Shown: positions 9,446 to 20,675, counted from the first letter of the stretch. The stretch is DNA of 64,000 nucleotides from Bedellia somnulentella (GCA_963576735.1 OY755183.1:15767213-15831212), one strand, 5' to 3'. A program made the numbers and translations. Notes: a model not told the origin generated them from the sequence alone.

Positions 9446-10027
9446 TACAGTAGGAAAAAGAAAAATATATATATGTTTTTAACAAAACATAACAAAAATT
9501 TGGTTTTCTCATGGTTTCCCAAGTACAATTCGAACATAGTATACATATAAGCTAAGAAAATACACGAAACATGAAAAGGGATCACAATACTTTCGAACTC
9601 ACGTTCTAGACATACTTAAGTTACCAAATGTCATCAAACTCTCACTCTTTAGCCAAATCCAATATAACAAGAGATGATCTAAACCCCAATTCGGTCCAAT
9701 ATGAAATACAACACAAAGATCGCAATGTCATATGATGAAACGAGGCGTAAAATTGCTTGTCCTCAGTTCATTCGATAGCTCTTGACCGATTTCAAAGCGC
9801 GCCGTATGAAATATTATCTATTTTTATATCATTTGGTTCAAATCAAACGCTGCTGGAGTACACAAATCGTAGGATTTATCAAGTGACGAAAACAAATTGG
9901 AAGGAAGATAAAATTTGGCTATTTTTAAACTTCAATAAGTGTTTAATACCAAATTCCTACCAAACAGTAGGAAAATTAAAGGATTTGGAACATTGGGATA
10001 ATTGCATATTTAATAACAGTTATACAC
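9446..10027. other. No recognisable feature
   Basis: No repeat family is recognised. A plus frame at 9757-10041 shows no domain, and I cannot support it as a gene. Confidence 0.45.
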
Positions 10028-10250
10028 CTAAAAAAAATTAAGACCTATATAAAAAAATACATACATAAAATATGGTGTACGGTAGTGTATGGGTAGAAAT
10101 CGTTTCGTTACCTGTAACAAAAAATAATATGTTTTAATATATCCTATCAAACATACAAAGATATCAATATTTTCTGCAATCACACGCAAAGCAATGAGTG
10201 CCCTCTTCTTCCTCAAGTGGACATCTCTGCAGTAGATTAGAGCGTGAAGC
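10028..10250 (-). repeat. Repeat K, older copy (peptide-encoding)
   Basis: The minus strand encodes RALIALRVIAENIDIFVC, which matches a translated stretch inside the 23288-23540 insertion (RALVALREIAEDVDVFAC). Nucleotide similarity extends upstream through CTGCAG...GCTTTGCG. The family is unknown to me; see findings. Confidence 0.5.
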
Positions 10251-10303
10251 CGTTATTCCTTTTTCTGTAGTAACTTAAGAACTTTTGACTAATAACATAA
10301 CAT

Positions 10304-10537
10304 AACATATACTCACGGCTATAAATCCCTAGAAGGGGTAGCCAGAGCTAAGGAATTAGAAATTCCTCAGCCACTTTTGGAAATTGAGTGGGGAAAAGAT
10401 GGTAAAGGTTGTTGGTGATGGGTCTCCAGCCGCATCGCCCAAAAATCCCTTAAAAGCCCCTATACCGTTAGTCACCTCTTACGTACACCCATCGGTAGAA
10501 ACGGGGTAGTGCTATTCTAAGCCGACACTACACGGCA
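10304..10537 (-). mobile_element. Family A copy (A1)
   Basis: Full-length on the minus strand. It begins with the tail complement (ACATATACTCACGGC) and ends with the head complement (CCGACACTACACGGC). Confidence 0.85.
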
Positions 10538-11514
10538 AATAACACAATAACAAATATTTGAAATATGACGTGAATTTGCAGCTAACGATTGCACCTTTAG
10601 ACTAACGATTAAAATATGAACTGACGGAGATTTGAAGTGAGTTTGTGTGTGTAGGATCAGACATTATCTGACAACCAACTCGAGTTATAGCCTGGTGAAA
10701 TTTGTTGTGTCACGTGTTTTCATTGAGAGACTCTAACCTACCCTGAATAAAATCATGAAGCAATTGTTCCGCACCATTCTGTTACGTTTTGGCGTAATGT
10801 AACTACTTGTATTGTATTGGGATCGAGGATGGCCAAGCAAGTTCTCTGAAGCCTGATATCGTCATTATTTTATATAAACTAGCGATTATGCGTAATGTAC
10901 CTTAACAATATATATAATGTAGGTATTGAGACTATCTTTTCTGACATACTGCAGAGGAATAGCTAACAGTTAGTTCGTATTTTGTAGTGGGCTCACATGA
11001 TGTTATCAAACGAATCACAAAAAGGAATTTGAGCGCTTCAAATATATGAAATTTCGCAATTTTTAGTACAAATAAAAATATAAAAAGAAACTATTCATCC
11101 GCCGCGCTTCAAATAGATATTAAAAGCGTTAGGGTTCCGTCGCGCGAACACGTTTAGTGGGTTCCGCATGAAATTTTTAATTTCGCAGCCATCTTATGAA
11201 AGTGGCGAGGCATTCGGAATTTGATAGTGGATTCTTGGCAGGATACCGGTTACCGGTTTATTGCAGATCTTAGATGTACGGATGACATTCATGCTTACCT
11301 TTACGACTTTTGAGCGATGAGGTACGCAGTATGGATGGTCAAATAGTCAACGGATTTTTGATATACTTATATTTAAGCGTATGTTTGCCATGCTGGCTCA
11401 GCTCAATTTTCATAGTATTGCATCAAATTATTTACTGTGGAACCAAGTCAATTTTATAATACTACGACTAGGGCAATGAAATTCGATAGCATTTTTTACA
11501 GAAGACTGTCGCTT
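10538..11514. other. No recognisable feature
   Basis: Mixed unique-looking sequence. No gene, RNA or window repeat recognised. Confidence 0.5.
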
Positions 11515-11785
11515 TTGATATAATGATGTTTTCGATATTTAATATAGTGTTTTATATTGACCCTATGGTTTTCAGGGATTCTAATGTGCATATCATGTAG
11601 CCATCTCTAGCAAGAATAAACTCCCAATTTATCATCAGTCCACTATCAAAACTAACAAAGCCACATGCAAGTATCACATGACGCATCAGACCAGTGCAGC
11701 GTCACGTGGTCATACGAGCACTGAACACGTCTCCTACATCAATATCGAGACACGTTATGCATATAGCTCTCTATTCGCCGACAGG
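11515..11785 (+). repeat. Repeat F, copy 1
   Basis: Shares a long, gapped match with 12530-12775. The best-conserved core is CGTCACGTGGTCA followed by ACGAGCACTGAACACGTCTC and a ...CAATATCGAGACAC end. Orientation and class unknown. Confidence 0.6.
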
Positions 11786-11839
11786 GTGGACAACAGAACT
11801 ATATAAAAAGATCTAAGCTGTACAGCGACATTTAAATAC

Positions 11840-12310
11840 CACGTTAAAAAACTTTACAATATATAAATTATCTTTAGCTGCCAAATAAGCACATATATTT
11901 TCTCTATATTCTTTGTCCCCATTATATTAATATGTTTTATTGACTTAATTTTCATTGTATTTTGTATATATTATTATTTTTATATTTCTAGCATATCATT
12001 ATTTACTGTATATTTTTTATTAGTATTTCTTCATTTATTTCATTGCTAGGTGTTTATGCTTAACGATTGCTTCTTTTATTAGTGCTTCTTTTATTATTGT
12101 TTTTCATTTTTAAATTTGTAGGTGTCGGCTGAAAACCAGCGTGTCTTGGAATGGTCTGTGTACCGTTTCAGACACACATGCTGAGCCGATAACCATTTTG
12201 GCAATAGGTTACTTGTTTTAACTTTTGTATCTTTTGTTTTCGATGAGTTTTTACTGTGTGTTATTTTTTTTTACCATTTTGCCAAATAAATGTCTTACTT
12301 TTTTACTTCC
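11840..12310 (+). other. AT-rich stretch ending like a retroposon 3' end
   Basis: T-rich sequence ending with GCCAAATAAATGTCTTAC and a T/C tract. Such AATAAA-bearing ends are typical of polyadenylated retroposon or transcript 3' ends. No coding part is recognisable. Confidence 0.3.
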
Positions 12311-12529
12311 TTACATAATTACATTGAAAACTACAGAAACTTTGGTAAGCCGCTTAAACTTTGGGTTCACCTTATAGAATCTTCACTGAACTAAACTGAA
12401 ACTTTCATGCTCTACGATACTGATGGGGAAGCAAAGGTAATCATGGTTCTGAGCATCACGTTACGTTGTTGTCATCTGGTGTTTGGAGTACCTAAATTTC
12501 ACCATGATAAATTAATAATTCATTTATTA

Positions 12530-12775
12530 ATCATGCTATCGATATTTCATATATTGTATTAATATGAGTTTCGATAATTCTAGCATGCGTATCATGCACC
12601 TGTATCTAGCATAAGGAAACTACCAACTTATCATCTGTCAAACAAAGCTAACATCGATGCATGCAGTAACACATGATGCAACAGACCAGTACAGCGTCAC
12701 GTGGTCACACGAGCACTGAACACGTCTCCTACATCAATATCGAGACACCTTGTGCATACAGCACTCTATTCTTTG
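12530..12775 (+). repeat. Repeat F, copy 2
   Basis: Direct repeat of 11515-11785 about 1 kb away, with an almost identical core and a more diverged 5' part. The short plus frame at 12701-12904 crosses its end and is probably chance. Confidence 0.6.
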
Positions 12776-13105
12776 GTAGGGTTGGCAAACAATACAAGCC
12801 AATATTCTAAAAACTTAATACGCAACAAAAAATTGGTCAATGAGGAAAATTATTGTGAGGAATCCCACCTGACAGAGGAAATTGTATGTTTTATGGTATT
12901 TTAGTTATCAAGTTTCCCTGTTAAAGAAATCTAGTGAAATTTATGATGTGAGTAATAAAATCTATATCCTCTAGTATGTAATTTGATGAAAAGAAGGTCA
13001 GAGGTGTTAAATCATAATTTCATTGATATCTCCTTACGTTCAAAATTAAGTTAAACGAAAATGGTGATATTGGCAAAGTACGTGGAATTGACATCAACAG
13101 TATAA

Positions 13106-13260
13106 TAGAATATGAAGTATGAAGAACAAAAGAGCATGTATGAAAAGATTGATGGATGTAAACGAAGCCAGAGAGGTTTGCCAGGATCGTATGAAGTGGC
13201 GATCGATAGTCTCTGCCTACCCCAATGGGAACTAACGGCATGAGTATTGTGTATGTATGT
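13106..13260 (+). mobile_element. LINE family C 3' end
   Basis: 5'-truncated copy starting at GAAGTATGAAGAA, with the DR-KWRSIV-coding block, the hairpin CCTACCCCAATGGGA and a TATG tail. Confidence 0.75.
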
Positions 13261-13416
13261 AGTATAATAGAATTCGAATTAGAACAGCACAAGCCCATTC
13301 CGTCCTGCGGCTATCTTTAAGGATGACTAAGGGCAAAATCTAAACGAGAATTATTCCATTAAACCTTCAAAACCACCCCTACAGAGCCTTAAGATAGATA
13401 TCCGTTCACTCGTGAT

Positions 13417-13542
13417 TCACAACCAGAGTAGCTGCATCGAATAAACAACAGTCTTGAGATGACATCTGTCTAGCCACCAGTGTCTTTTATTACTTATACA
13501 AACCAAACGAGACATGACTGAATGTAGAACAACTTCATAGTG
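13417..13542 (+). repeat. Repeat G, copy 1 (5' part)
   Basis: Matches 13996-14157 (TCACAACCAGAGTAGCT, AACAGTCTTGAGATGACATC, GTGTCTTTTATTACTT). It is split by the D insertion and resumes at 13772. Confidence 0.65.
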
Positions 13543-13771
13543 ATTTTAATTTAAATCTTTTTGTTCATGAATGTAGGGATTATTACTAATAAATAAAGAA
13601 TAAATAAAGGAAAGAAAAATTTCGACACAGGCGGGATTCGAACCCGCGGCCTCGGGTACATACGCCCCCGTCGCTCTTGCCAATTGAGCTACCGTGTCAA
13701 TGGCTGCCAGCGCGAAATTCTTCTATACTTTATTTCTTTCACACATTTTAGTAGTGTTTGCTGTATTAATA
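13543..13771 (-). mobile_element. tRNA-like family D, single unit
   Basis: Inserted into repeat G between two CATAGTG copies (13536-13542 and 13772-13778). The uninterrupted G copy at 14131-14137 shows the empty site. Contains a tRNA-like core on the minus strand at 13624-13698 and the unit's 3' sequence CTTTTTGTTCATGAA at its left end. Confidence 0.75.
13624..13698 (-). tRNA. tRNA-like core of element D (probably not a working tRNA)
   Basis: Acceptor ends GACACGG/CCTGTGTC pair, D arm GCTC/GAGC, and a perfect B box GGTTCGAATCC. The anticodon arm folds poorly and the core lies inside a mobile unit, so I take it as a SINE head rather than a functional tRNA. Confidence 0.45.
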
Positions 13772-13804
13772 CATAGTGCAATATAGTAACAGATTTTTCC
13801 GTTT
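13772..13804 (+). repeat. Repeat G, copy 1 (continuation)
   Basis: CATAGTGCAATATAGTAACA then ATTTTT recurs at 14131-14157, showing that G1 was one piece before the D insertion. Confidence 0.6.
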
Positions 13805-13921
13805 CATGAAAAGATTGATGGATGTAATCGAAACTATAGAGAGGTTTGCCAAGATCGTACAAAGTGGCGATCAATAGTCTACCCCAATTGGAAATAATGG
13901 CGTGAGTATATGTATGTTTGT
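13805..13921 (+). mobile_element. LINE family C 3' end
   Basis: 5'-truncated C copy flanked by the 12-bp target-site duplication ATTTTTCCGTTT (13793-13804 and 13922-13933). It carries the shared hairpin and TATG tail. Confidence 0.8.
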
Positions 13922-13995
13922 ATTTTTCCGTTTAAATCATCTTTGACACATGCGAAAATAGCTTGAATCGCGTGAATAGACAGTCTAAGCAAAAC

Positions 13996-14157
13996 GTTCA
14001 CAACCAGAGTAGCTTGTATCGAATAAACAACAGTCTTGAGATGACATCTGTGCGGCCACCGGTGTCTTTTATTACTTGTACAGACTGGTACAGACCAAAC
14101 GAGACGTGACTGGATGTAGGACACTACTTCATAGTGCAATATAGTAACAGATTTTTA
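13996..14157 (+). repeat. Repeat G, copy 2
   Basis: Uninterrupted paralogue of G1. It includes a small local expansion (CAGACTGGTACAGACC) relative to G1. Confidence 0.65.
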
Positions 14158-14175
14158 CTAGATACTCATCTTTGA

Positions 14176-14417
14176 TGCCGTGTAGTGCCGGCTTAGAATG
14201 TTGCTACCCCTTTCGACCCACTGGTGTCGTAAGAGGCGACTAAGGGTATTGGGGCTTTTTATTGGATTTTTGGGCGATGCGGTTGGAGACCCATCACCAA
14301 AAACCTTTATTTTTACTATCTTTTCCCCACTCAATTTCCAAAAGTGGCTGTAGAATTTATAATGCCTTAGCTCTGGCTACCCCTTCTAGGGAAATATAGC
14401 CGTGAGTATATGTATGT
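14176..14417 (+). mobile_element. Family A copy (A2)
   Basis: Complete, with A2 markers (GTGTCGTAAGAGGCGAC, TATTGGATTTTTGGGCG, CACCAAAAACC). Flanked by the 12-bp duplication ACTCATCTTTGA at 14164-14175 and 14418-14429. Confidence 0.88.
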
Positions 14418-14429
14418 ACTCATCTTTGA

Positions 14430-14592
14430 GACTGGCTAAATTTTCGTTGATGTTAGAGGTCTACTTAGAGGTTTGGGGCTTTTCCAGTGATTGTTGGGCG
14501 AGGTTTCTGCTTTTAAAGCTCTTGCTACGAGGTATTTATTATTTCAAGCTCTAGCTACCCCTTTTTGGGGTGATAGCCGTAAGTATATAAAC
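14430..14592 (+). mobile_element. Family A copy, strongly decayed
   Basis: Recognisable pieces in order: TTGGGGCTTTT, TTGTTGGGCGA, CAAGCTCTAGCTACCCC and GATAGCCGT. The middle is deleted. Confidence 0.55.
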
Positions 14593-14604
14593 GTATAAAG
14601 TTAT

Positions 14605-14735
14605 AAAAAATAGGTGATGTGGCTTGCAATCCATCACTTAAAGATTTTATTTGTCCTTCGAACACTCATTTACCAAAATTCGCGGAGAAATTGTTAATAT
14701 TTAGTTCTGGCTACCTCTCGGTTGGTGTATTTTTA
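14605..14735 (+). mobile_element. Family A copy, strongly decayed
   Basis: GTGATGTGGCTTGCAATCCATCAC, in which the core is still visible, then CACTCATTTACCAAAATTCG and TTCTGGCTACC. No tail remains. Confidence 0.45.
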
Positions 14736-14739
14736 TTTC

Positions 14740-15150
14740 ATTAAATTTCTCGAAATGACAGTTCGCAAACAGAAGTTACCAGAGATTCATGACCGAAATT
14801 GTCAAAAAAATATCGTGAAATATAGAACCAGCGTCGCAAATGACACCCACGAAAAAGACGGGAAAGTGATACTCCAAGCCGACATTACACAATAATAAAG
14901 TATTTTCCTTATATTAAAATAAAGAAGCAAAAAATTATTCATGCATACACAAACAACTCTAAACTTGTAAAAATAAAAGGCAGCGACTGTCAACCTTGAC
15001 ACTGCTTTTTGGTATTTGCCCTTGACTTTGAACGCGCGATCGCAAACAAGCCAATTGTTTCTGTGCTCTGATAAAAAAACTAAATACCTACGTCATACAT
15101 AACAAACATTTTAATAACATGATTGTTTTTATTTTCAAATGTAAGATAAT
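14740..15150. other. No recognisable feature
   Basis: No repeat or gene recognised. Confidence 0.45.
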
Positions 15151-15151
15151 T

Positions 15152-15516
15152 AGGATAGCCCAGTGGGTAGAACACTCGGTTATCGTGCAAACGACTAGTG
15201 TTCAAATCCTGGGTCGGGCCTACACCGATTTGTCTTTTCTAAAGACATATGTGTGGTTAATTTATCATGGTTGTTAACGGTGAGGGAAAACATCGTGAGG
15301 AAACCCACATGGCTGAGTTGTTCTTCATCATGTGACAGTGTATTCTTACAAAACGGCGATAGACCCGTCCCCTATCACGTGAGTACACTGTCCATGCAAA
15401 AAGTAGGTACTCTGACGACCAGGTGACAAAGTCACGTGATGTTTAGAAGAATTAGTACCTCTGCCAACCCCTTCGGGGATATTCGGCGTGAACGTTTATG
15501 TTTATGTTATGTTATA
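15152..15516 (+). mobile_element. SINE family B, full length
   Basis: A box TAGCCCAGTGGGTAGAAC and B box GTTCAAATCC within the tRNA-like head, then body, hairpin and TTATG tail. An imperfect duplication, TAATTAGGATA versus TAATGAGGATA, flanks it. Confidence 0.85.
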
Positions 15517-15719
15517 ATGAGGATAAGCATCGTGAGGAAAACCTGCCAACTAAGGTGAAGATCTAAGTTAAGATTAAGATATTGATTGTCTGGTTTTGGT
15601 AAGTTTTATCACTGGTAGGTAACATGCTGTCACCTTATTTTGTATCACCAACGTTTTTTATAACAGCTTAAAAGGTTTTGAAGTTTAGTGGGGATAAGAT
15701 AATTAAATAAAGGATGGCT

Positions 15720-15960
15720 GTAATGGATCTCCCGCCCGTACCTATCCGACTTAGCTTAGGTACACTCCTTTGCACCGCCAGGGCGGCCTTCAGCCGCCCG
15801 GCACACAAGTCACGGTGACGCCGCACAGGCCGCAGGGCCAGCAACACCAAAACCGGGCGGTTTGAGTCAGTAAGAGTCTGACATACCCCCGTCGCTCTCT
15901 CGAGAGGCGGGGCTCCATGAAGAATGGGAAATCCATGTGGATTTCCCCCCGGTATACAAA
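15720..15960 (-). pseudogene. GC-rich retroelement coding remnant
   Basis: A GC-rich island in AT-rich surroundings. Its minus frame is open (about 60-100 residues) and ends ...LSRIGTGGRSI. The end by CCGGTATACAAACG and a poly(A) run (about 15963-15974) suggests the 3' region of a retroelement. The family is not identified. A 20-bp palindrome GGAAATCCATGTGGATTTCC lies near 15928-15947. Confidence 0.35.
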
Positions 15961-16097
15961 CGAAAAAAAAAAAACCCCCGCCCGTCACAAAATACATACA
16001 TAAGCTACAGCTAATTAAAGTGATAAGTAATGTTGTTGTTGTATTAAGTAAATTAGGAAATACGAGGAAAAAAAACACTAGTGTAATTTTATTTATT

Positions 16098-16142
16098 TAT
16101 ACATACATACATACATATTCTCACGCCGTTAGTTCCCAGTTA
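16098..16142 (-). mobile_element. LINE family C extreme 3' end
   Basis: Only the tail complement (ACATACATAC) and hairpin (CTCACGCCGTTAGTTCCCAG) remain. Heavily 5'-truncated. Confidence 0.5.
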
Positions 16143-16319
16143 TTTATCCAATGCAATTTTTAAAACCAGTATTTACCCGAACAGTACGGCCTATCCATGC
16201 TATACAAATTATGTACTAGCTATCAGTAATCTGTGCTATTGCTGTGTCAAGCTGACTCACGATTTTTATAAGATTACACCTATTTTTTTAAACGTATGAG
16301 CTAATAATAAAAAAAATGG

Positions 16320-16455
16320 GCGACAGGTTTGCCCCGTATCACGTGAGTACACTGTCCAAGCAAAACGTGGGTAATTTGAACACCATGTTACAATTTCAAG
16401 TGTTGTGCAAAAGTATTAGTACCTCTGCCACCCATTCGGGAGATACTTTCCATAC
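16320..16455 (+). mobile_element. SINE family B 3' fragment
   Basis: Starts mid-element near GCGACAGG and runs through ATCACGTGAGTACACTGTCC to a decayed hairpin. The tail is lost. Confidence 0.65.
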
Positions 16456-16589
16456 TTAGCCGCCGGTCAACTTTAGGTAAATATGCATCCGATTATCCGA
16501 TCTATGGTTTTATATGTATGATTTATATTTTTACATTGTATGATTTTTTTAAATAACATCTTTACGGGAATACAGTATTGCTGTAAAGT

Positions 16590-16823
16590 AATTAATTAGA
16601 AAAGCACAACCCCATTTCTTCTCACGGATGTCCTATAAGGCGACTAAGGGTTTTAAAAATTTCAAGGGATTTATGAGCTTCTTGTATAGCTGAAAAGTCA
16701 CAACGAATAAACCTTTATCTATAAATAACTTTTCTTCACTCAACTTCCGAAACCAAGATATTTGTCCATTCTTAATCTCTGTCAACCCCTTTTCGAAATG
16801 TATATCCGTGATTATATATGTTT
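16590..16823 (+). mobile_element. Family A copy, decayed
   Basis: Head GAAAAGCACAACCCCATTTC, AAGGCGACTAAGGG, CTTTTCTTCACTCAACTTCC and CTGTCAACCCCTTTTCG remain, with many substitutions. Confidence 0.55.
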
Positions 16824-17175
16824 AGGAGCCCATCGCTGGTATTTTCCAACCGTCGGTGCTAATGGACCGATCAGTAGAACTGTTCGTAGAAAACAACAAC
16901 CGGTTAAGATGTTCGCTCAAGGTCGGTATAACCGCTTTAGTAGGATTCGCTGGTGACTTATTCTAGTTAGTTTTATTGCAAGTTAGTTATCGAAAGAAAA
17001 TTCTGAAATTAACCATAACTCATACATATCTGCATGAGTAATTTAGACAGTCTTTGTTCTTGGCAGACTAATGACTACTGCCGTAATAGTGACCGTGAAA
17101 TGCCTTGTGAGGGATGGAAATCGATACATTGAAAGATACTATCGTTTTAAACTACGATATATTTAATTATATGCT
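16824..17175. other. No recognisable feature
   Basis: No repeat family or gene recognised. The short plus frame at 16762-16956 overlaps the decayed SINE and has no known motif. Confidence 0.4.
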
Positions 17176-17430
17176 GCTGTGTAGTGTCGGCTTAGAATAG
17201 CACTACCCCATTTCTTCCGGTAGGTGTACGTAAGAGGCGACTAACGGTCTTGGGGCTTTTGAGGGATTTTTGGGCGATGCGGTTGGAGACCCATCACCAA
17301 CAACCTTTATTTCACCATCTTTTCCCCACACAACTTCCAAAAGTGGCTGAGGAATTTCTGATTCCTTAGCTCTGGCTACCCCTTCTAGGGATTTATAGCC
17401 GTGAGTATATGTATGTATGTATGTATGTAT
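17176..17430 (+). mobile_element. Family A copy (A1)
   Basis: Complete with a long TATG tail. TATATTTAA at 17158-17166 and 17428-17436 may be the target-site duplication. Confidence 0.88.
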
Positions 17431-17448
17431 ATTTAAATAAAATCATTG

Positions 17449-17468
17449 AAAAAAAAAAAAAAAAAAAA
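17449..17468 (+). repeat. Poly(A) run
   Basis: Pure A run shortly after the A copy's tail, preceded by AATAAAATCATTG. It may be the tail of an older element that the SINE landed next to. Confidence 0.5.
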
Positions 17469-17689
17469 CCAAAGAAACACTATAAATATATATATGACAG
17501 TCATCTTAAAAAAACATCCAAGTTAATAAACAACAACAAAAGTAATTAACAATGAAAAGAATGCCGTCATTAGGTGCAATTACGGACCGTAGAAAATAAA
17601 AAACTTATCACACTTCTTCGCATTTTTTAGCCTTTCATATATGTCCTTTATTTTATTTCATTTTGAACGCTTGTCTTCCAATACAATGG

Positions 17690-17862
17690 AAAACCCACGT
17701 GCATTCATGTGATAGAGGACAGGCCTAGTTGTATGAAAACACTGTCACATGACTAAGTATAACTGAGAATGGGTTTCCCCACAATGTTTTCCCAAGCCGT
17801 TAACAGCCTTCATAAATAAACAACACATGAATTAGGATAAAACTCTGTGGTGTAGGTTCCAA
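17690..17862 (-). mobile_element. SINE family B fragment
   Basis: Body sequence on the minus strand (CACTGTCACATGACTAAGTA, GTTTTCCCAAGCCGTTAACA), without head or 3' hairpin. Confidence 0.6.
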
Positions 17863-18700
17863 GCACACGAATACTGTGCCAACCGATATCGAATATCGAT
17901 ATCTCAATTCGACAAATCAACCGTGAAAAGATAAATGAGTAGAATACAACTCGAGACGATCCATACTAATTTGTAACTGTATTTCGACTCTTGCGCACAT
18001 CTACAGCAACTAGCACAGCCTGGTACGGGCATACAATCAAATAAACGGTGACAAAGAACATTCAACTGTAAAACAAGAACCTTAGAATCCATTTTGGTAA
18101 AATACAGATAAGTTGTACGTGTCAAAAGAGCTATCCATAGGTATGAAAACAAAATGAACTTTGACATACGTTTTGTACGTATAGTGAAATCATTGTTTCT
18201 ATAATTATATTTAGATATGGTATGTGAGATATGGATGATGAACTATGTTGCAATCAAAGCCTTTAGATCAAAATATGATTGTTTGTGTGATTAATGATGT
18301 TAAAATGGCACAGGTACTGATATTATGGTTAGATTTTTTAGTTTCTAATGATGTTAGTTGTGGGTGGGCGATTTAAGTACAAGTCTGTCTCAGTTCTCAT
18401 ATCCCAACAATCATTAGTGAAATACTTTTTAAAATCTGGTTAAGGTAGTGCAGAAGAACATTAACCATATAGTTTGCCGTTAGTATTCCACACAATGACG
18501 CACACTACAAAGAAATGCTGAGAGCGCAAAAAGTATCACATTCTATAATGCAACACGAAACAAGTCATGTTAACGCCATACTTGTCAAAAACACTCCAAA
18601 TTTAAATCCTGCATCGCGGTATCGAAGTTTTTACAACACCGCATAAATATAATTCTTCAGCACCCGATGGTGTACTTTTCCCTTCTTCCTTCTTATTTTA
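17863..18700. other. No recognisable feature
   Basis: Unique-looking sequence. The minus frame at 17904-18167 shows no supported domain. Confidence 0.45.
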
Positions 18701-18701
18701 A

Positions 18702-18948
18702 ACATACATACATATACTCACGGCTATAAATCCCTAGATGGGGTAGCCACAGCTAAAAAAATCAGAATTCATCAGCCACGTTTGGAAAGTTGAGTGGGGA
18801 AAAGATGGTAAAATAAAGGTTGTTGGTGATGGGTCTCCAGCCGCATCGCCCAAAAATCCCTTTAAAGCCCCAATACCGTTAGTCGCCTCTTACGTACACC
18901 CACCGGAAGAAATGGGGTAGTGCTATTCTAAGCCAACACTACACAGCA
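18702..18948 (-). mobile_element. Family A copy (A1)
   Basis: Full-length on the minus strand, from the tail complement at the left to CACTACACAGC at the right. Confidence 0.88.
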
Positions 18949-19816
18949 AACTTCATTTTCTTATTTTACACCACCAATTTTTTAACATCCGGTTGGAAAA
19001 AAATTTGAGACATACTGAATAATAATAGTAATCTCTTAACTTCTTGACTGCTTGTTTAATCGATTAGAAAAAAATAATAGTAGGTTATTTATTGTAAAGT
19101 AATTAGACATTACGCGTACAGATTCGCCCATAAAATTACTCACATACAGTTTCAGTCCATCACAAATATACTAGATATGTTTATTTGTCTTATTTACGAT
19201 CCTGAGTCCCATCAAACAGGCGATCAATTTCCGTTAGCATATGTCTACGTCAAGGTCACACAGAGGTCACACTGAGTAAGGGTCTGAGATGATGTGAGGC
19301 TCCTATTTCCCTGGAGGCGAGGGTTATGGCGGCAGAACCTTTTATATTGCACGATTGAAACTGTCGTGAGATGTTATTCGGGGATTTGAGACAGCGATCT
19401 GATCCGGCTTTCCGGAAATTTGAGGAAAGTACGAAAGTTTAGTGTAAACAGTGGAATTTTGTTATTACAACGATCTATCATTAAAAGTTAAATTTGAATA
19501 TTCATAGTAATAACAATAAATACATATTTAAAAAACAATGGAATACGTGGTTAACCCGAGATTTCATATTAACCAGAGGAAAATATTAGATATCTAAACA
19601 ATTATTACGATGAGGATAATGAGGTGAGGAGGTTCTTCTATTTAAATAAATAATAATAACTACTTACAGGACCATATTTTTCTGAGACTTCTTATCAGCG
19701 AATAATATTTTTATAAGTCACCATTTTAGCACTTTCTGTTTTTTTAACTCTACTCTATTTTAAAATATTATAAGTGTATTTGGAAACACAATAAACGGTA
19801 ATAAAAGTTATATGAC
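18949..19816. other. No recognisable feature
   Basis: No gene or repeat recognised. Confidence 0.45.
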
Positions 19817-20029
19817 ATTTCTTCCGGTGGGTGTACGTAAGAGGCGACTAACGGTATTGGGGCTTTTAATGGATTTTTAGGCGATGCGGTTGGAGACCCA
19901 TCACCAACAACCTTTATTTCACCATCTTTTCCCCACATAACTTCCAAAAATGGCTGAGAAATTTAAAATTATTTAGCTCTGGCTACCCCTTCTAGGGATT
20001 TATAGCCGTGAGTATATGTATGTATGTAT
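19817..20029 (+). mobile_element. Family A copy (A1), 5'-truncated
   Basis: Starts at ATTTCTTCCGGTGGG, missing about 35 bases of head, but keeps an intact hairpin and tail. This is the truncation pattern expected of reverse transcription. Confidence 0.85.
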
Positions 20030-20248
20030 TGCCCACAAACCCAAAACGGATGTCAATGTCAAGAAACAAACAACTACATCACCTAATCTAGACTCAAATT
20101 AGAGAATAAATGACGTTACCAGCTCGGTAGGAACGTCACGGACAATTACCGACAAAGCAAGATTTAATGCTCCTGAAGCAATTATCATTTGAGGCGATTG
20201 TGATGATGGTGTCATTGAAGCTGTTTCAGCAAACTGATGTTAAGATAT

Positions 20249-20397
20249 ATTATTACGACTATAAATCCTAAGACGGGGTAATCAGAGCCTTAGAATTTGT
20301 AATTTATTTATACTTCAGCCGGTTTTAGAAGTTGAAAGGGTAAATAGGAAAAATAACGGAGGATTGGTGAAGGGTTTCTGTCAATATCTGCTGGGGA
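20249..20397 (-). mobile_element. Family A 3' part, decayed
   Basis: Minus-strand match to hairpin and body (ATAAATCC, GGGGTAATCAGAGCC, TTCAGCC). The D composite begins just after it. Confidence 0.5.
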
Positions 20398-20437
20398 TTA
20401 CTAATAAATAAAGAATAAATAAAGGAAAGAAAAATTT

Positions 20438-20511
20438 CGACACAGGCGAGATTCGAACCCGCGACCTCGGGTATACGCCCCCGTCGCTCTTGCCAATTGA
20501 GCTACCGTGTC
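20438..20511 (-). tRNA. tRNA-like core in D composite I, inverted unit
   Basis: Cloverleaf-like ends with a B box and an A box (TAGCTCAATTGG complement). Part of a mobile unit. Confidence 0.4.
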
Positions 20512-20602
20512 AATGGCTGCCAGCGCGAAATTCTTCTATCCTTTATTTCTTTTACACGTTTTTAGTAGTGTTTGCGTTTCCTACCTCCGAATTTTGTCCA
20601 TT

Positions 20603-20675
20603 GACACGGTAGCTCAATTGGAAAGAGCGACGGGGGCGTATACCCGAGGTCGCGGGTTCGAATCCCGCCTGTGTC
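20603..20675 (+). tRNA. tRNA-like core in D composite I, second unit
   Basis: 73 bases. Acceptor GACACGG/CCTGTGTC, D stem GCTC/GAGC, T arm GCGGG-TTCGAAT-CCCGC, A box TAGCTCAATTGG and B box GGTTCGAATCC all intact. The anticodon stem pairs only as CGGG/CCCG around an 8-base loop, so the isotype is unclear. Confidence 0.5.

Noticed and set aside
17390..17430. CRISPR-like or satellite array of TATG repeats
   Set aside because: The TATG runs are short tails at the 3' ends of retroposons, with no spacers or array structure.
20603..20675. Functional tRNA gene
   Set aside because: Acceptor, D and T arms pair and the Pol III boxes are perfect, but the anticodon arm is irregular and near-identical cores recur inside mobile units. 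A tRNA-derived SINE is more likely.
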